Assembly (NCBI GenBank): GCA_902613065.1
Contig: CACMFU010000004.1
Coordinates: 1-64,000 of the forward strand
Source of the DNA: an uncultured Pelagibacteraceae bacterium
GTDB lineage: Bacteria > Pseudomonadota > Alphaproteobacteria > Pelagibacterales > Pelagibacteraceae
DNA length: 64,000 nt
Direction: 5' to 3'
Shown here piece by piece: positions 43,568 to 52,323 of this stretch. The notes beneath the pieces are model-generated. The model did not search any database, was not told the DNA's origin, and saw nothing but the letters and a program-made list of their open reading frames with translations. A program made the translations under genes and the position numbers. Each line of letters begins with the position of its first letter. The stretch's first letter is position 1.

Positions 43568-44737
43568 ATGAACAGAAATTTATCCTTACTTACGTTAAGT
43601 CAGATATTTGGTTTTACCACAGCAACAATAACAGTATTTCTCAGTGGAATAGTTGGTTCTCAAATTAGCTCAAATCAATCTTTATCAACCTTACCAACCG
43701 CTTTATTCGTAGTTGGAACTGCAAGTTTTACTGTCTTAGCGGCAAATATTATGAGTAAAATTGGAAGAAGAAATGGTTTTGTATTTGCGGCTATAGGAAG
43801 TTCCTGTTCAGCACTGCTTGCTGCTTTTGCAATCAGTCAGAAAAGTTTTAATTTATTTTGTCTATCTTGCTTAATTCTTGGAATGGGCGCTGCATTTAAT
43901 CATCAATATAGATTTGCAGCAGCTGAAAGTGTTGAAAAAGACAAAATACCAAAAGCAGTTTCTACTCTCTTGTTAGCAGGAATTGTTTCTGCATTTTTAG
44001 GTATAACTCTTGCAAATTACACTAAAGATTTAATTCAAGATCAATTGTATGTTGGTTCTTATCTTTTGCTATCTGTCCTATCTTTTATGCCTGGAGTTTT
44101 TTTATTTTTTTTTAAAAATGTAGAAAATGTTCAGGAGGATAGTCTAAAGGAAGGAAATGTAAGAAATTTAAAATCTATAGTATTACAACCAAGATTTTTA
44201 CAAGCAATTACTGCAGCTGCTTTTGCTTATGCAGTTATGTCATTTTTAATGACAGCAACACCTTTAAGTATGCATGTTATGGAAAATATGAGTTTAAAAG
44301 AAACTGGGTTAGTATTACAATTTCATGTAGTTGCAATGTTTTTACCGTCGTTAATAACAGGTAATTTAATAAAAAAATATGGACACAGTGCAATAATTTA
44401 TGGTGGAGTTTTATTTTTTTTTATTACAGTTCTTTTAAGTTTATTTGAACAGACATATCTTAATTATATGCTCTCATTAATTTTTCTAGGTCTTGGTTGG
44501 AATTTTTTGTTTATATCAGGTACCAGCTTAGTAGTTTTGACTTATAACAAAGAAGAAAAATTTAAAGTACAAGGGATAAATGATTTAATTGTTTTTTCAA
44601 CTATGGCTTTGGCCAGTTTATCTGCTGGAATTTTACTAAATTCTATTGGATGGAAAATGATGAATATTATTTGTATACCTTTTTTAATATTAATTATTTT
44701 AGTAAGTTTTGTTGCTGATAAAAAATCAGTTTCTTAA
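43568..44737 (+). CDS. Major facilitator superfamily transporter
   Basis: Inner-membrane carrier of 389 residues with about twelve helices. The loop between helices 2 and 3, M-S-K-I-G-R-R-N-G near 61, is the MFS signature, and the central cytoplasmic loop lies near 195-210. It resembles the YnfM/UMF1-like multidrug branch weakly. It is followed after 2 bases by a LysE-type exporter, so the two may share a transcript. Substrate unknown. Confidence 0.82.
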   Translation: MNRNLSLLTLSQIFGFTTATITVFLSGIVGSQISSNQSLSTLPTALFVVGTASFTVLAANIMSKIGRRNGFVFAAIGSSCSALLAAFAISQKSFNLFCLSCLILGMGAAFNHQYRFAAAESVEKDKIPKAVSTLLLAGIVSAFLGITLANYTKDLIQDQLYVGSYLLLSVLSFMPGVFLFFFKNVENVQEDSLKEGNVRNLKSIVLQPRFLQAITAAAFAYAVMSFLMTATPLSMHVMENMSLKETGLVLQFHVVAMFLPSLITGNLIKKYGHSAIIYGGVLFFFITVLLSLFEQTYLNYMLSLIFLGLGWNFLFISGTSLVVLTYNKEEKFKVQGINDLIVFSTMALASLSAGILLNSIGWKMMNIICIPFLILIILVSFVADKKSVS

Positions 44738-44739
44738 AC

Positions 44740-45354
44740 ATGTCTTTCCTTTTTTTAGGTTTTTTGACGGGCTTAACATTAATTTTTGCAATAGGACCAC
44801 AAAATGTTTTTGTAATAGAGCAAGGACTAAAGGAACAATATATATTTTTAGTTTGCTTAATCTGTGCATTATCTGATTTGATTTTAATTTTCTTAGGAAT
44901 CTTTTTATTTAATTATTTTTCTTATTATTTTAATAATGTAGTGGAGCTGATTTTAAATATCCTTTTAATTATTTTTTTATCTTTTTTTATTTATGGAAAA
45001 ATTAAAGAAATATTTAAATTTAGATCTTTAGAATTTAAAAATAATGTCATAGCACAGAGCTCATTTAATATCTTTATTAAAACATTAGGTTTTACATATT
45101 TAAATCCTCACGTATATTCTGATACAGTATTTTTTTTAGGAAATTTCTCAAAATCCTTTAATATTGAAAACAAAATTTACTTTGGAATAGGCGCTTCTAT
45201 AGCTTCTTTTTTATTTTTCTTTTCTTTAGGATACTTATCTAAGATTTTTTCAAACAAATTAAATAATAGAAGCTTTTGGAAATACATAAATATTTTTATT
45301 ATAATATTTATGTCAGGTATAGTTTTTTACATTATTAGAGATATTATTTATTAA
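44740..45354 (+). CDS. LysE/ArgO-family amino-acid exporter
   Basis: Inner-membrane exporter of 204 residues with six helices. The diagnostic N-terminal motif is F-A-I-G-P-Q-N-V-F-V-I-E-Q-G near 17-30, and the central L-N-P-H-V-Y-S-D-T segment near 125 matches ArgO/LysE (N-P-x-x-x-x-D). Basic amino acid export is the known role. Its end overlaps the convergent HAD gene by 11 bases. Confidence 0.87.
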   Translation: MSFLFLGFLTGLTLIFAIGPQNVFVIEQGLKEQYIFLVCLICALSDLILIFLGIFLFNYFSYYFNNVVELILNILLIIFLSFFIYGKIKEIFKFRSLEFKNNVIAQSSFNIFIKTLGFTYLNPHVYSDTVFFLGNFSKSFNIENKIYFGIGASIASFLFFFSLGYLSKIFSNKLNNRSFWKYINIFIIIFMSGIVFYIIRDIIY

Positions 45355-46003
45355 AGATTTTTTTTGATAATTTATTAACCTTTAAATGGTTCCCATCAAA
45401 TCCGTATTGAGTGTGATATTTTCCAGGAAATGCAACACATTTTATGTCTGCACTTAAAGCAGAATTTAAACTTTCTTCTGTATCTTCAATTGCCACACAT
45501 TCGTCTGAGTTAATATTCAAGTATTTTAAAGCATAATTATAAATATCGGGATATGGTTTTTCTCTTAATATGAATTCATTATTGCCGATAAAATCAAAAT
45601 CTTTTTTTTCAATTCTTCCTCTTAACGAGTTAAAAATAGAATTGATATTGTTACTCGTTGTTGAGCTAGCAAGTCCAATTTTTATTTTGTTCTTTTTGCA
45701 AAATTGAATTATTTCTTTTACACCGTCTCTAGGCTCAACTTTGTGTTTGTTTAAATATTCATTAAAAATTTTGGTTTTTAAATTTCTTATTTTTTTTCCA
45801 TCTATTTCAACACTAGTATCTTTTGCGTAATCATTGATTCTCGTAGTTCCACCTGATTTTGACAATAGTTTCCTGTATATATCTTCATCCCAAAACCAGT
45901 CTAATCCACTTATTTTAAAAGCTTCATTAAATGCATCTCTTTGAAGATCTGATGTCTCAGCTAAAGTTCCAATAGAACCAAATAAAACAGCTTTGTAACT
46001 CAT
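45344..46003 (-). CDS. HAD-superfamily CbbY-like protein lacking the motif I aspartates
   Basis: HAD-fold protein of 219 residues resembling CbbY/beta-phosphoglucomutase-type phosphatases. Motif II (L-A-S-S-T), motif III (R-E-K-P-Y-P) and motif IV (I-E-D-T-E-E-S) are intact. Motif I, normally F-D-x-D-G-T-L, reads F-G-S-I-G-T-L, so both the nucleophile and the acid/base Asp are gone; I checked this codon by codon. A longer reading from 46111 runs through the permease and is rejected: the ATG at 46003 overlaps the permease stop by one base. As the last gene of a sugar importer operon it may bind a sugar phosphate rather than hydrolyse it. Confidence 0.78.
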   Translation of the reverse strand: MSYKAVLFGSIGTLAETSDLQRDAFNEAFKISGLDWFWDEDIYRKLLSKSGGTTRINDYAKDTSVEIDGKKIRNLKTKIFNEYLNKHKVEPRDGVKEIIQFCKKNKIKIGLASSTTSNNINSIFNSLRGRIEKKDFDFIGNNEFILREKPYPDIYNYALKYLNINSDECVAIEDTEESLNSALSADIKCVAFPGKYHTQYGFDGNHLKVNKLSKKIFNK

Positions 46004-46884
46004 TATCCCTTCACAGCACCAGCTGTTAATCCACTGATTACTTGTCTTTGGAAAAACATAACTAACATAAATAAAGGAGCAGTAGCCGAAACAACTGCAG
46101 AAACAGCCCACATCAAATTACCTTCATGTTGATTTGTTCCAAGATAACTTTGGATTTTGGGTACCATAGTATGATTTTCCTGATTTAATAAAAGAGCTGT
46201 CACTGTAAAATCATTATACGCAAGCATTAAACTAAATAATCCAGCAGTTATTACTCCAGGCCACATAACTGGCATAATGATATGTCTAAATGCTTGAAAA
46301 TAAGAGCAGCCATCAATTAAAGCACTTTCATCAAGTTCTTTAGGAACAGTTTTAAAAAATGAATACAATAACCACAAAGTAAATGGTTGATTTATTGCAA
46401 CAAGAACAACGATGGTCGTCGGTAGTATTCCCCAAATTTGTAATTGAAAAAACGGAAATAAATAACCAGAGACTAATGTAATATGCGGCATTGCTCTAAA
46501 AATTAATGCTGCAATTAAAATCCAAAATGCATAATTTCTTGTAGACCTAGATAAAGCGTAAGCTCCTAAGGTACCGAGGAACAGAGAAATGGTTACAACA
46601 AAAAATGTAACTATAACTGTATTCCTAGATGCCTTCCAAAACTCTCCTTCAGTCCAAGCTTGACTATAAGCATCTGTTGTAAACTTTCCTCCAGTTTCTA
46701 ACAATGTATTGAATGCTGTGATAGCATACCACCAGTCAGCTCTTGAAAAAAAGTCAGCTCTTACTTTAAATGACCCCCAGAAAGTCCAAATAAAAGGAAA
46801 GCATGCAACCAAAAGCCAAACTATTATAAAGGTTGTATTAAAAATTTTTAAAGCATTTGATCTTTTATCAAGTCCGTATTCCAT
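46003..46884 (-). CDS. Sugar ABC transporter permease (MalG-like, CUT1)
   Basis: Inner-membrane permease of 293 residues, six helices. The EAA coupling loop reads E-L-D-E-S-A-L-I-D-G-C-S near 190 with F-x-x-I-x-x-P following. It starts on the base after the MalF-like gene stop. No MalK-type ATPase is encoded in this operon, so a shared ATPase elsewhere must power it. Confidence 0.87.
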   Translation of the reverse strand: MEYGLDKRSNALKIFNTTFIIVWLLVACFPFIWTFWGSFKVRADFFSRADWWYAITAFNTLLETGGKFTTDAYSQAWTEGEFWKASRNTVIVTFFVVTISLFLGTLGAYALSRSTRNYAFWILIAALIFRAMPHITLVSGYLFPFFQLQIWGILPTTIVVLVAINQPFTLWLLYSFFKTVPKELDESALIDGCSYFQAFRHIIMPVMWPGVITAGLFSLMLAYNDFTVTALLLNQENHTMVPKIQSYLGTNQHEGNLMWAVSAVVSATAPLFMLVMFFQRQVISGLTAGAVKG

Positions 46885-47913
46885 TTATCTCGCTGTCCTA
46901 AATTCCTTCCATGTTCTTATTAAAACTGGTGCTAAAAGTATGGCTATCCCAACTATCGTCATCATTGAGGTGGCTGCGGCCGAGCCAAATAATATTACTT
47001 CCTCATTAACGAGGTTATCATAAATTAACCAAGATAAAGATTGAGCACTTCCTTCAGCACTAAAACCAATTATAGGCTCAAAAACTCTAAAATTATCCAT
47101 CAAGGATATGAGAGCAACAAATGTAACTACAGGATAAATATGAGGTAAAACAATATGTCTTACTCTCTGCCATCTTGATGCTCCATCAATAATAGCTGCC
47201 TCAACAGGTTCTTGAGGAACAGTTTGTAAAGCTGCATAAAATACTACAAAAGCAAACGGTGAATGGTGCCAAATTCCATAAATTATTATAGTTATCCAAG
47301 TAAGAGTTTTTGAGGATTTTAAGGATAAATAAGGGTCATCCATCAACATTTGCAAATTCGCTCCAATAATTCCTTCTGCATCTATCATCCAAAATAAAAC
47401 TAAAGAACCTACCAATGGAGTAACAATCATCGGCAATATGGTTCCAAATATTAGTGGTCCTCTAATTCTTCTAGTTACTGCATTAAGACTTAAAGCAATT
47501 ATAAAACCTAAAAGTAAGACGTTAGGCGTTACAAACAAGCAATAGGTTAAAGTAAAAATTAGAGCCTTGTAAAAGGGTAGGTTGGTAACTTGATCTACAA
47601 ATTCCCCAAAAGTATTTGTTTCATTCCAAAATTTTCCAATTTCTTCTATTGCAAGATGATTTCTATCTACATAAGTCCCAAATCCATTGAATTTTCCTAA
47701 AGGCTTTTCTTCTCGAATTTTAGAGGTTTTTTCTTGGTCAACAACTATAGAAACTGTACATCCAAAAGGATCACATTTTTTTACTTCCTTAACAACTTGG
47801 TCGTGCTGCGCATAAAATGATTGTATCCCTGTTGAAATAATAGGAAGACCTATAAATAAAATCATTGCCAATCCAGTTGGCAAGAAAAACCAAAAAAAAG
47901 TTTTGTTAGGCAT
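46885..47913 (-). CDS. Sugar ABC transporter permease (MalF-like, CUT1)
   Basis: Inner-membrane permease of 342 residues with the EAA loop P-V-E-A-A-I-I-D-G-A-S near 232. Between helices 1 and 2 is a periplasmic insert of roughly 80 residues with two closely spaced cysteines (C-D-P-F-G-C) that could form a disulfide; E. coli MalF also has a large periplasmic loop, but I see no resemblance. A stem-loop separates it from the receptor gene upstream. Confidence 0.87.
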   Translation of the reverse strand: MPNKTFFWFFLPTGLAMILFIGLPIISTGIQSFYAQHDQVVKEVKKCDPFGCTVSIVVDQEKTSKIREEKPLGKFNGFGTYVDRNHLAIEEIGKFWNETNTFGEFVDQVTNLPFYKALIFTLTYCLFVTPNVLLLGFIIALSLNAVTRRIRGPLIFGTILPMIVTPLVGSLVLFWMIDAEGIIGANLQMLMDDPYLSLKSSKTLTWITIIIYGIWHHSPFAFVVFYAALQTVPQEPVEAAIIDGASRWQRVRHIVLPHIYPVVTFVALISLMDNFRVFEPIIGFSAEGSAQSLSWLIYDNLVNEEVILFGSAAATSMMTIVGIAILLAPVLIRTWKEFRTAR

Positions 47914-47921
47914 TAATGTAA

Positions 47922-47947
47922 TAAGTGGGGATTTTCATCCCCACTTA
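47922..47947 (-). other. Stem-loop between receptor and permease genes
   Basis: An 11-bp stem (TAAGTGGGGAT with its complement) encloses a 4-base loop (GAAA on the minus strand, a stable tetraloop). No T-tract follows, so it is more likely a 3' end-protecting or partly terminating hairpin. It begins 12 bases after the receptor stop. Confidence 0.75.
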
Positions 47948-47958
47948 AAATTTATAGA

Positions 47959-49179
47959 TTATAGAAAGCCTTGTTCTTTTGCTTTACTCATGTAAGCTGC
48001 TTCCACATCTTTTAAAGCTTGTTCTGCTGACTCTTTACCTTGTAAAAATTCAACAATCTCACTTCCTAATGCACCATGCATTAAACCCATTTGTGGTAAC
48101 ATTGGATATGGTTTAGCTTTCATTTTAACAGCTTCGATAACTCCAATTGATTTTGGTCCAGGCTTGAAACCTTCAATTAACCAAACAGCTTGATCCGCTG
48201 CATCTGCAACCATCTTTTTGTTAGCAGCTGCGTGTGCCAAAGCTCTAAATGTTGCTTCAGCATCAGCGTCAGATCTATTTTTTGCTAATGTGAAACCGTC
48301 CCACCATAAAGTCGCTGCTGGTATGTTTCCTCCAGCAACTGTTGCTGGTCCAGTTAATTTAGTTGCTGCTGTAATTTTTGCATCACCATCATCATCAAGC
48401 AATGTTCCTGATCTTGATGCCCAAAGAGTCATTAATGCAACATTTCCAGATTCCCATTCAACTTTAATAGCTTCACTATCGTGAGTTAAATAATCTGGGT
48501 TACTTAAACCTGCTAATTTTTTTAGCATATTTAATGTTGCTACACCTTTTGCATTGTTAATGCTTGGCTGAGCAGTTCCTGCTTTAAAGAATTCTCCTCC
48601 ATGTCCAATGTACATGTTAACGAATTCTTCTGCTAAATTCCAACCAGCTTTGTATGCTGCTGCGTAAGGATATTGCATTTTACCAGATGCTCTTATTTTT
48701 TCTGAAGCCGCAACTACTTCCTCATATGTTTTAGGAACAGCTATACCCAATTCTTTTAAAACATCTTCTCTGTAATATAAGTGCTGAGTGTTAGCCATAA
48801 AAGCAACTGCCATTATTTTTCCATCAATTGTTATCAATTGAGAATCTTGTATTCCTTTTCCATATTTCTTAACAAGATCATCAAGTGGTCTAATTAAGTC
48901 TTGGTTCATCAAAGGAACTATAGAGCTATTTGCTGCAATTCTTGCAGAAAACTCTGATGGATTTGCAGTTAGAGCTGGCACAGCAATTTTATTGTGCTCA
49001 GATGAGTGTGTGACTTTAAAATCTGCACTTCCTTTACATCCTTTAGCAGTTTCCACGAAAGTTCTTAAAGCTGGAAAATCATTAGCTAAAATATTTATTG
49101 ATCCACTCTTAATGTTACAATCTGCGTAAACAGAAGTTCCAAAAAGAAGAAACAATAAAGATATTAATATTTTTTTCAT
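47959..49179 (-). CDS. Sugar ABC transporter substrate-binding protein (SBP family 1)
   Basis: Periplasmic receptor of 406 residues. Signal peptide ends S-V-Y-A, mature start D-C-N-I-K with C20 near the cleavage site; it lacks a lipobox, and C48 later may pair with it. M-A-V-A-F-M-A-N-T-Q-H-L-Y-Y-R near 118 and W-D-G-F-T-L-A-K near 290 match SBP_bac_1 proteins for polyols or sugars. First gene of the operon receptor, MalF, MalG, HAD. Ribosome-binding site GAGGGAAA. Confidence 0.85.
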   Translation of the reverse strand: MKKILISLLFLLFGTSVYADCNIKSGSINILANDFPALRTFVETAKGCKGSADFKVTHSSEHNKIAVPALTANPSEFSARIAANSSIVPLMNQDLIRPLDDLVKKYGKGIQDSQLITIDGKIMAVAFMANTQHLYYREDVLKELGIAVPKTYEEVVAASEKIRASGKMQYPYAAAYKAGWNLAEEFVNMYIGHGGEFFKAGTAQPSINNAKGVATLNMLKKLAGLSNPDYLTHDSEAIKVEWESGNVALMTLWASRSGTLLDDDGDAKITAATKLTGPATVAGGNIPAATLWWDGFTLAKNRSDADAEATFRALAHAAANKKMVADAADQAVWLIEGFKPGPKSIGVIEAVKMKAKPYPMLPQMGLMHGALGSEIVEFLQGKESAEQALKDVEAAYMSKAKEQGFL

Positions 49180-49251
49180 ATTTTTTCCCTCGTTAAATTT
49201 AAATTTATGGGTGAAAGGATATATATTCCTTAGGGAATTTAAAAGATGTTT
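49180..49251. promoter_or_regulatory. Intergenic region with overlapping inverted repeats upstream of the sugar receptor gene
   Basis: AAGGA at 49215-49219 pairs with TCCTT at 49227-49231, and ATTCC at 49225-49229 pairs with GGAAT at 49234-49238. The two pairings exclude each other, as in operators or switch-like leaders. A TATATAT stretch could be the -10 box. Weak evidence. Confidence 0.35.
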
Positions 49252-50379
49252 TTAAATCGCATTTGACGCAAGCTCTGCACCTGCGACCAAAGATTCAAAT
49301 TTTTTGTAAACAATATTTTCATCAACATTTCCAAAGCCTGCAAAAGTACTAAATCCACAATCACTTCCAGCCATTAATTGATTTTTATCAATTACTTTTG
49401 AATACTGAATTATTCTATTTTTAACTAAATTTTCATGCTCTACGAAGTTTGAGGTTGAGTCTATTACACCAGGAACTATTACTTTATCATTAGGAAGTTT
49501 TATGTTCTCAAAAACCTGCCATTCATGGGCATGTCTTGGGTTCGAGGCTTCGATTAAATAAGTTTGGATATTTGCTTTTAATGCAATAGGTAATATTTTT
49601 TCTAATCCAATATCGTGAATATGTGGTCCTTCATAATTACCCCAACAGATATGCATTCTCAACTTAGAGGCATCGATATCTTTGATTGCTTCATTAAGAC
49701 ATTCAATTTGTTTTTCTGCTCTAACTAAAAATTCTTCATCTGATAAATTTTTAAAAGTCATATGTCTTGCTAGCGCAAGATCTGGACAATCAATTTGTAA
49801 TAATAAATCATTATTTGTTATTTCATCATATTCAGTTTTCATCATTTTTGATAATGCCTCTAAATAATCATCGTCATTTTTATAGAATTTATTTGGAAGG
49901 AAATTTGTAATTACTCCTGGTGATGCAGAGTTAATAAATCCTTGAGAATGATTATTTTTTTTTAATGCAGATTTTAAATTACTGATGTCTTTAGTTAAAG
50001 ACTTAGTATCTTTAATTTTTAAATCACCAGTACAACACGGTCTTGTATAAGTAGGTGTACCTCCCGATTTTGCAATTTTTTCTTTATATGATGGAAAATC
50101 ATCTAAGTCTTTAGGAGCTCTTCTTTCGCTTTCACCACTAAAGCCATGTAATCGATCCTTGACGTAGGTAGCATAACTTATTTTTGACATTTCACCATCA
50201 CTTATAATATCAATCCCGATATCAATTTGTTTTTTTACAATTTTGTTTACATCTTCTTCAATTATCTTATCAAGTTCTCCTTGATCGAATAATTCATTTT
50301 TATCTTTTCTAAATAGTATCTCAGATAGCTTTTTTGATCTTGGCAGACTTCCAACGTGTGTGGTTTTAATTTTATCCAT
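49252..50379 (-). CDS. MetE-like zinc-dependent methyltransferase-family protein
   Basis: Protein of 375 residues of the cobalamin-independent methionine synthase C-terminal domain family, without the N-terminal half of MetE. Zinc ligands H243 and C245 (H-I-C-W), E277 (L-I-E-A-S) and C341 (S-D-C-G-F) are all present; T-T-H-V-G-S-L-P-R opens the barrel. Such stand-alone proteins transfer thiol or methyl groups, as in epoxyalkane:coenzyme M transferase or demethylases. The ATG at 50379 is preferred over a TTG at 50406 inside the upstream gene. It follows the double-NTF2 gene by 5 bases. Confidence 0.8.
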   Translation of the reverse strand: MDKIKTTHVGSLPRSKKLSEILFRKDKNELFDQGELDKIIEEDVNKIVKKQIDIGIDIISDGEMSKISYATYVKDRLHGFSGESERRAPKDLDDFPSYKEKIAKSGGTPTYTRPCCTGDLKIKDTKSLTKDISNLKSALKKNNHSQGFINSASPGVITNFLPNKFYKNDDDYLEALSKMMKTEYDEITNNDLLLQIDCPDLALARHMTFKNLSDEEFLVRAEKQIECLNEAIKDIDASKLRMHICWGNYEGPHIHDIGLEKILPIALKANIQTYLIEASNPRHAHEWQVFENIKLPNDKVIVPGVIDSTSNFVEHENLVKNRIIQYSKVIDKNQLMAGSDCGFSTFAGFGNVDENIVYKKFESLVAGAELASNAI

Positions 50380-50384
50380 AGTTT

Positions 50385-51344
50385 TTACATTAATATTTGT
50401 TTCCAAATAGCCACTTCATCAAACAATACCCATTCTCTTATTACTTTATCATCTCTTAATTCAGCATGATTTATACCCATTATAAATAAATCTTTGTCAG
50501 TCTTTTTGCCAAATTCTTCACTGTCTTTAGAGTGTTTACCACTTAAAAACCATCTGATTGTAGCTTTTTGATTGTTATTTTTTTCATCTAATGATGCAAC
50601 ATGTTCGATTGTAAACTTTATTTCAGAAAATATATTTTTTAAAGAGCTCCAATATTTAATTATATCTTCACTGCCATTTCCAACTTTATTACTTGGCCAA
50701 AATAGACTGGCTGCTCTATCATAATCTTCAAAATCATAATCATTATTAAATATTTTCTTTAAAATATTGGAATATATATAACCTGATGAAACTTCGTTTA
50801 CTTTTACTGGAGTATAATCTGACTTTTTATCAGAAAATCTATTAAAAACTTTGATAGCTTTAGATACCCCACCTTCTTTATCAATTAAATGCCTTGCAAA
50901 TTGCTCAGGTGTATAACCTAGCTGTCGAACCATTGCACCTTGATCTCTCACAATCCACTCATCATAAACCTGATTATTTTTACATGCACAGTCAGCTATA
51001 ACTCTATAAACAATTTTGTTTCCTGTTTTTTTTCCATAATACCCGTCATTTAAATGTGTAGCTTTGCTCAGAATTCTGTGAGATGAATGATATCCTTCAT
51101 CGTCATTTCCACTCCAAATTACATCCTCACCTAATAATTGTCTGTCTGGAAATTCGTCTAAAGTTTTATAAGTTGCATCAATAACAGGTTTAAAACCATA
51201 GGTTATCCCAAAGGGTGATCTTACAGGTATATTCTCTGAATAATATTTAGATATCGACTCGACATCTTTCCCTTCCCAAATTTGTTTAGTAATTTTTAAA
51301 ATGTAATCAGTTAAATTTTTATAATTACTATCAAATCCTTTCAT
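50385..51344 (-). CDS. Two-domain NTF2-like (SnoaL/ester-cyclase-type) protein
   Basis: Protein of 319 residues made of two NTF2-like domains (about 10-165 and 185-319). The first has I-W-E-G-K-D-V, Y-Y-S-E-N-I-P-V, L-D-E-F-P-D and Y-D-E-W-I-V-R-D near the end; the second ends V-I-R-E-W-V-L-F-D-E. Such E-W...D strands are typical of the ester-cyclase-like group. No reaction is known for double-domain members. The ATG overlaps the bicupin stop by one base. Role probably metabolic, since a MetE-like gene and a bicupin share the unit. Confidence 0.7.
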   Translation of the reverse strand: MKGFDSNYKNLTDYILKITKQIWEGKDVESISKYYSENIPVRSPFGITYGFKPVIDATYKTLDEFPDRQLLGEDVIWSGNDDEGYHSSHRILSKATHLNDGYYGKKTGNKIVYRVIADCACKNNQVYDEWIVRDQGAMVRQLGYTPEQFARHLIDKEGGVSKAIKVFNRFSDKKSDYTPVKVNEVSSGYIYSNILKKIFNNDYDFEDYDRAASLFWPSNKVGNGSEDIIKYWSSLKNIFSEIKFTIEHVASLDEKNNNQKATIRWFLSGKHSKDSEEFGKKTDKDLFIMGINHAELRDDKVIREWVLFDEVAIWKQILM

Positions 51345-52282
51345 TAGATCTGACTAACAAAATTTAAAATACTATTTTCTGAATTATTACACGAGATATC
51401 TATTTTGCTACTCAAAGGAACTGAAAAAGTGTCTCCTTTTTCTAATTTTATATTTGAGTTTCTTATTACTATTTTCCAATTACCTTCTTGAGCAAAAAGA
51501 ACGGTAGGCTTTATACATTCAATACCTTTAATTTCACCAGATATAGAATTTAATGTTGTTAAATTAAATCCAGTATCTTGTTTGATTGAAGGTTCATAAG
51601 TTTTTTTATTAAATTTGTTTCCTAATACTTGATATAATTTAATACCATTAACTTCATCGCTAATATTGTTTTGTTTATTTCTATAAATATTTTTTTCTAA
51701 TTCTTCTGGCAAATAATTATCAAATCTTTCTAATTCATCTTGAGTGATAGGCTCTATCATCTTTCTACCGTTAGGCACTTCAACCTTTTTTAAATCTATT
51801 AACGAATTATCATCAAGCAATGCCATACCAGTCTCTTTTGCCTTTTTTAAAATTTCTGGAATCCATGTTATTATACCAGGATCATCTCCGCCTAATACAA
51901 CAAACATCAAACTTTCTTTATCTCCAACATTTTCAAATGCTCTGAACATATTTGTAGGCATTGAAATTATGTCGCCAGCTTCTAATATTGTTTCTTGTTT
52001 TCCATCAGCACCCCAATAAAATCTCCATTTACCTGAGTAAATTACAAATACTTCAGCCGTAGTATGACTGTGAAGACCAGATCCATTTTTTGGCATAGCA
52101 CTCACTGCTCCTAAATTATACCCATGTAAAGACTGTATTTTTATTAGTTGTTTGGTGTCTTCAGCGACACCACGTCCAATAATTGTATAATTTTTTCTTT
52201 CTTTATGACCTTCTAATCTACCCTCTACAAAAGGAAGGCTACTCGGAACGAGCTCATTAAATTTTGCTAATCTATCAATCAT
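51344..52282 (-). CDS. Bicupin-like protein
   Basis: Cytosolic protein of 312 residues. The N-terminal cupin is complete: G-L-H-S-H-T-T-A-E-V-F near 70-80 with two His and one Glu, then G-D-I-I-S-M-P-T-N-M-F-R in the second motif where Asn/Arg replace the last His. The C-terminal cupin (G-N-W-K-I-V-I, K-G-D-T-F-S-V-P) has no metal histidines and is probably structural. Gentisate-dioxygenase-like and quercetinase-like proteins share this layout, but I cannot assign one. It is divergent from the second double-NTF2 gene. Confidence 0.72.
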   Translation of the reverse strand: MIDRLAKFNELVPSSLPFVEGRLEGHKERKNYTIIGRGVAEDTKQLIKIQSLHGYNLGAVSAMPKNGSGLHSHTTAEVFVIYSGKWRFYWGADGKQETILEAGDIISMPTNMFRAFENVGDKESLMFVVLGGDDPGIITWIPEILKKAKETGMALLDDNSLIDLKKVEVPNGRKMIEPITQDELERFDNYLPEELEKNIYRNKQNNISDEVNGIKLYQVLGNKFNKKTYEPSIKQDTGFNLTTLNSISGEIKGIECIKPTVLFAQEGNWKIVIRNSNIKLEKGDTFSVPLSSKIDISCNNSENSILNFVSQI

Positions 52283-52323
52283 ATTCTTGTTATTTATCTC
52301 TATTTAAATATAAATTGCAATTT

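Noticed and set aside
46004-46111. N-terminal extension of the HAD gene (36 residues rich in Cys, Tyr and Ser)
   Set aside because: It overlaps the permease coding sequence; the HAD homology starts exactly at the ATG at 46003.
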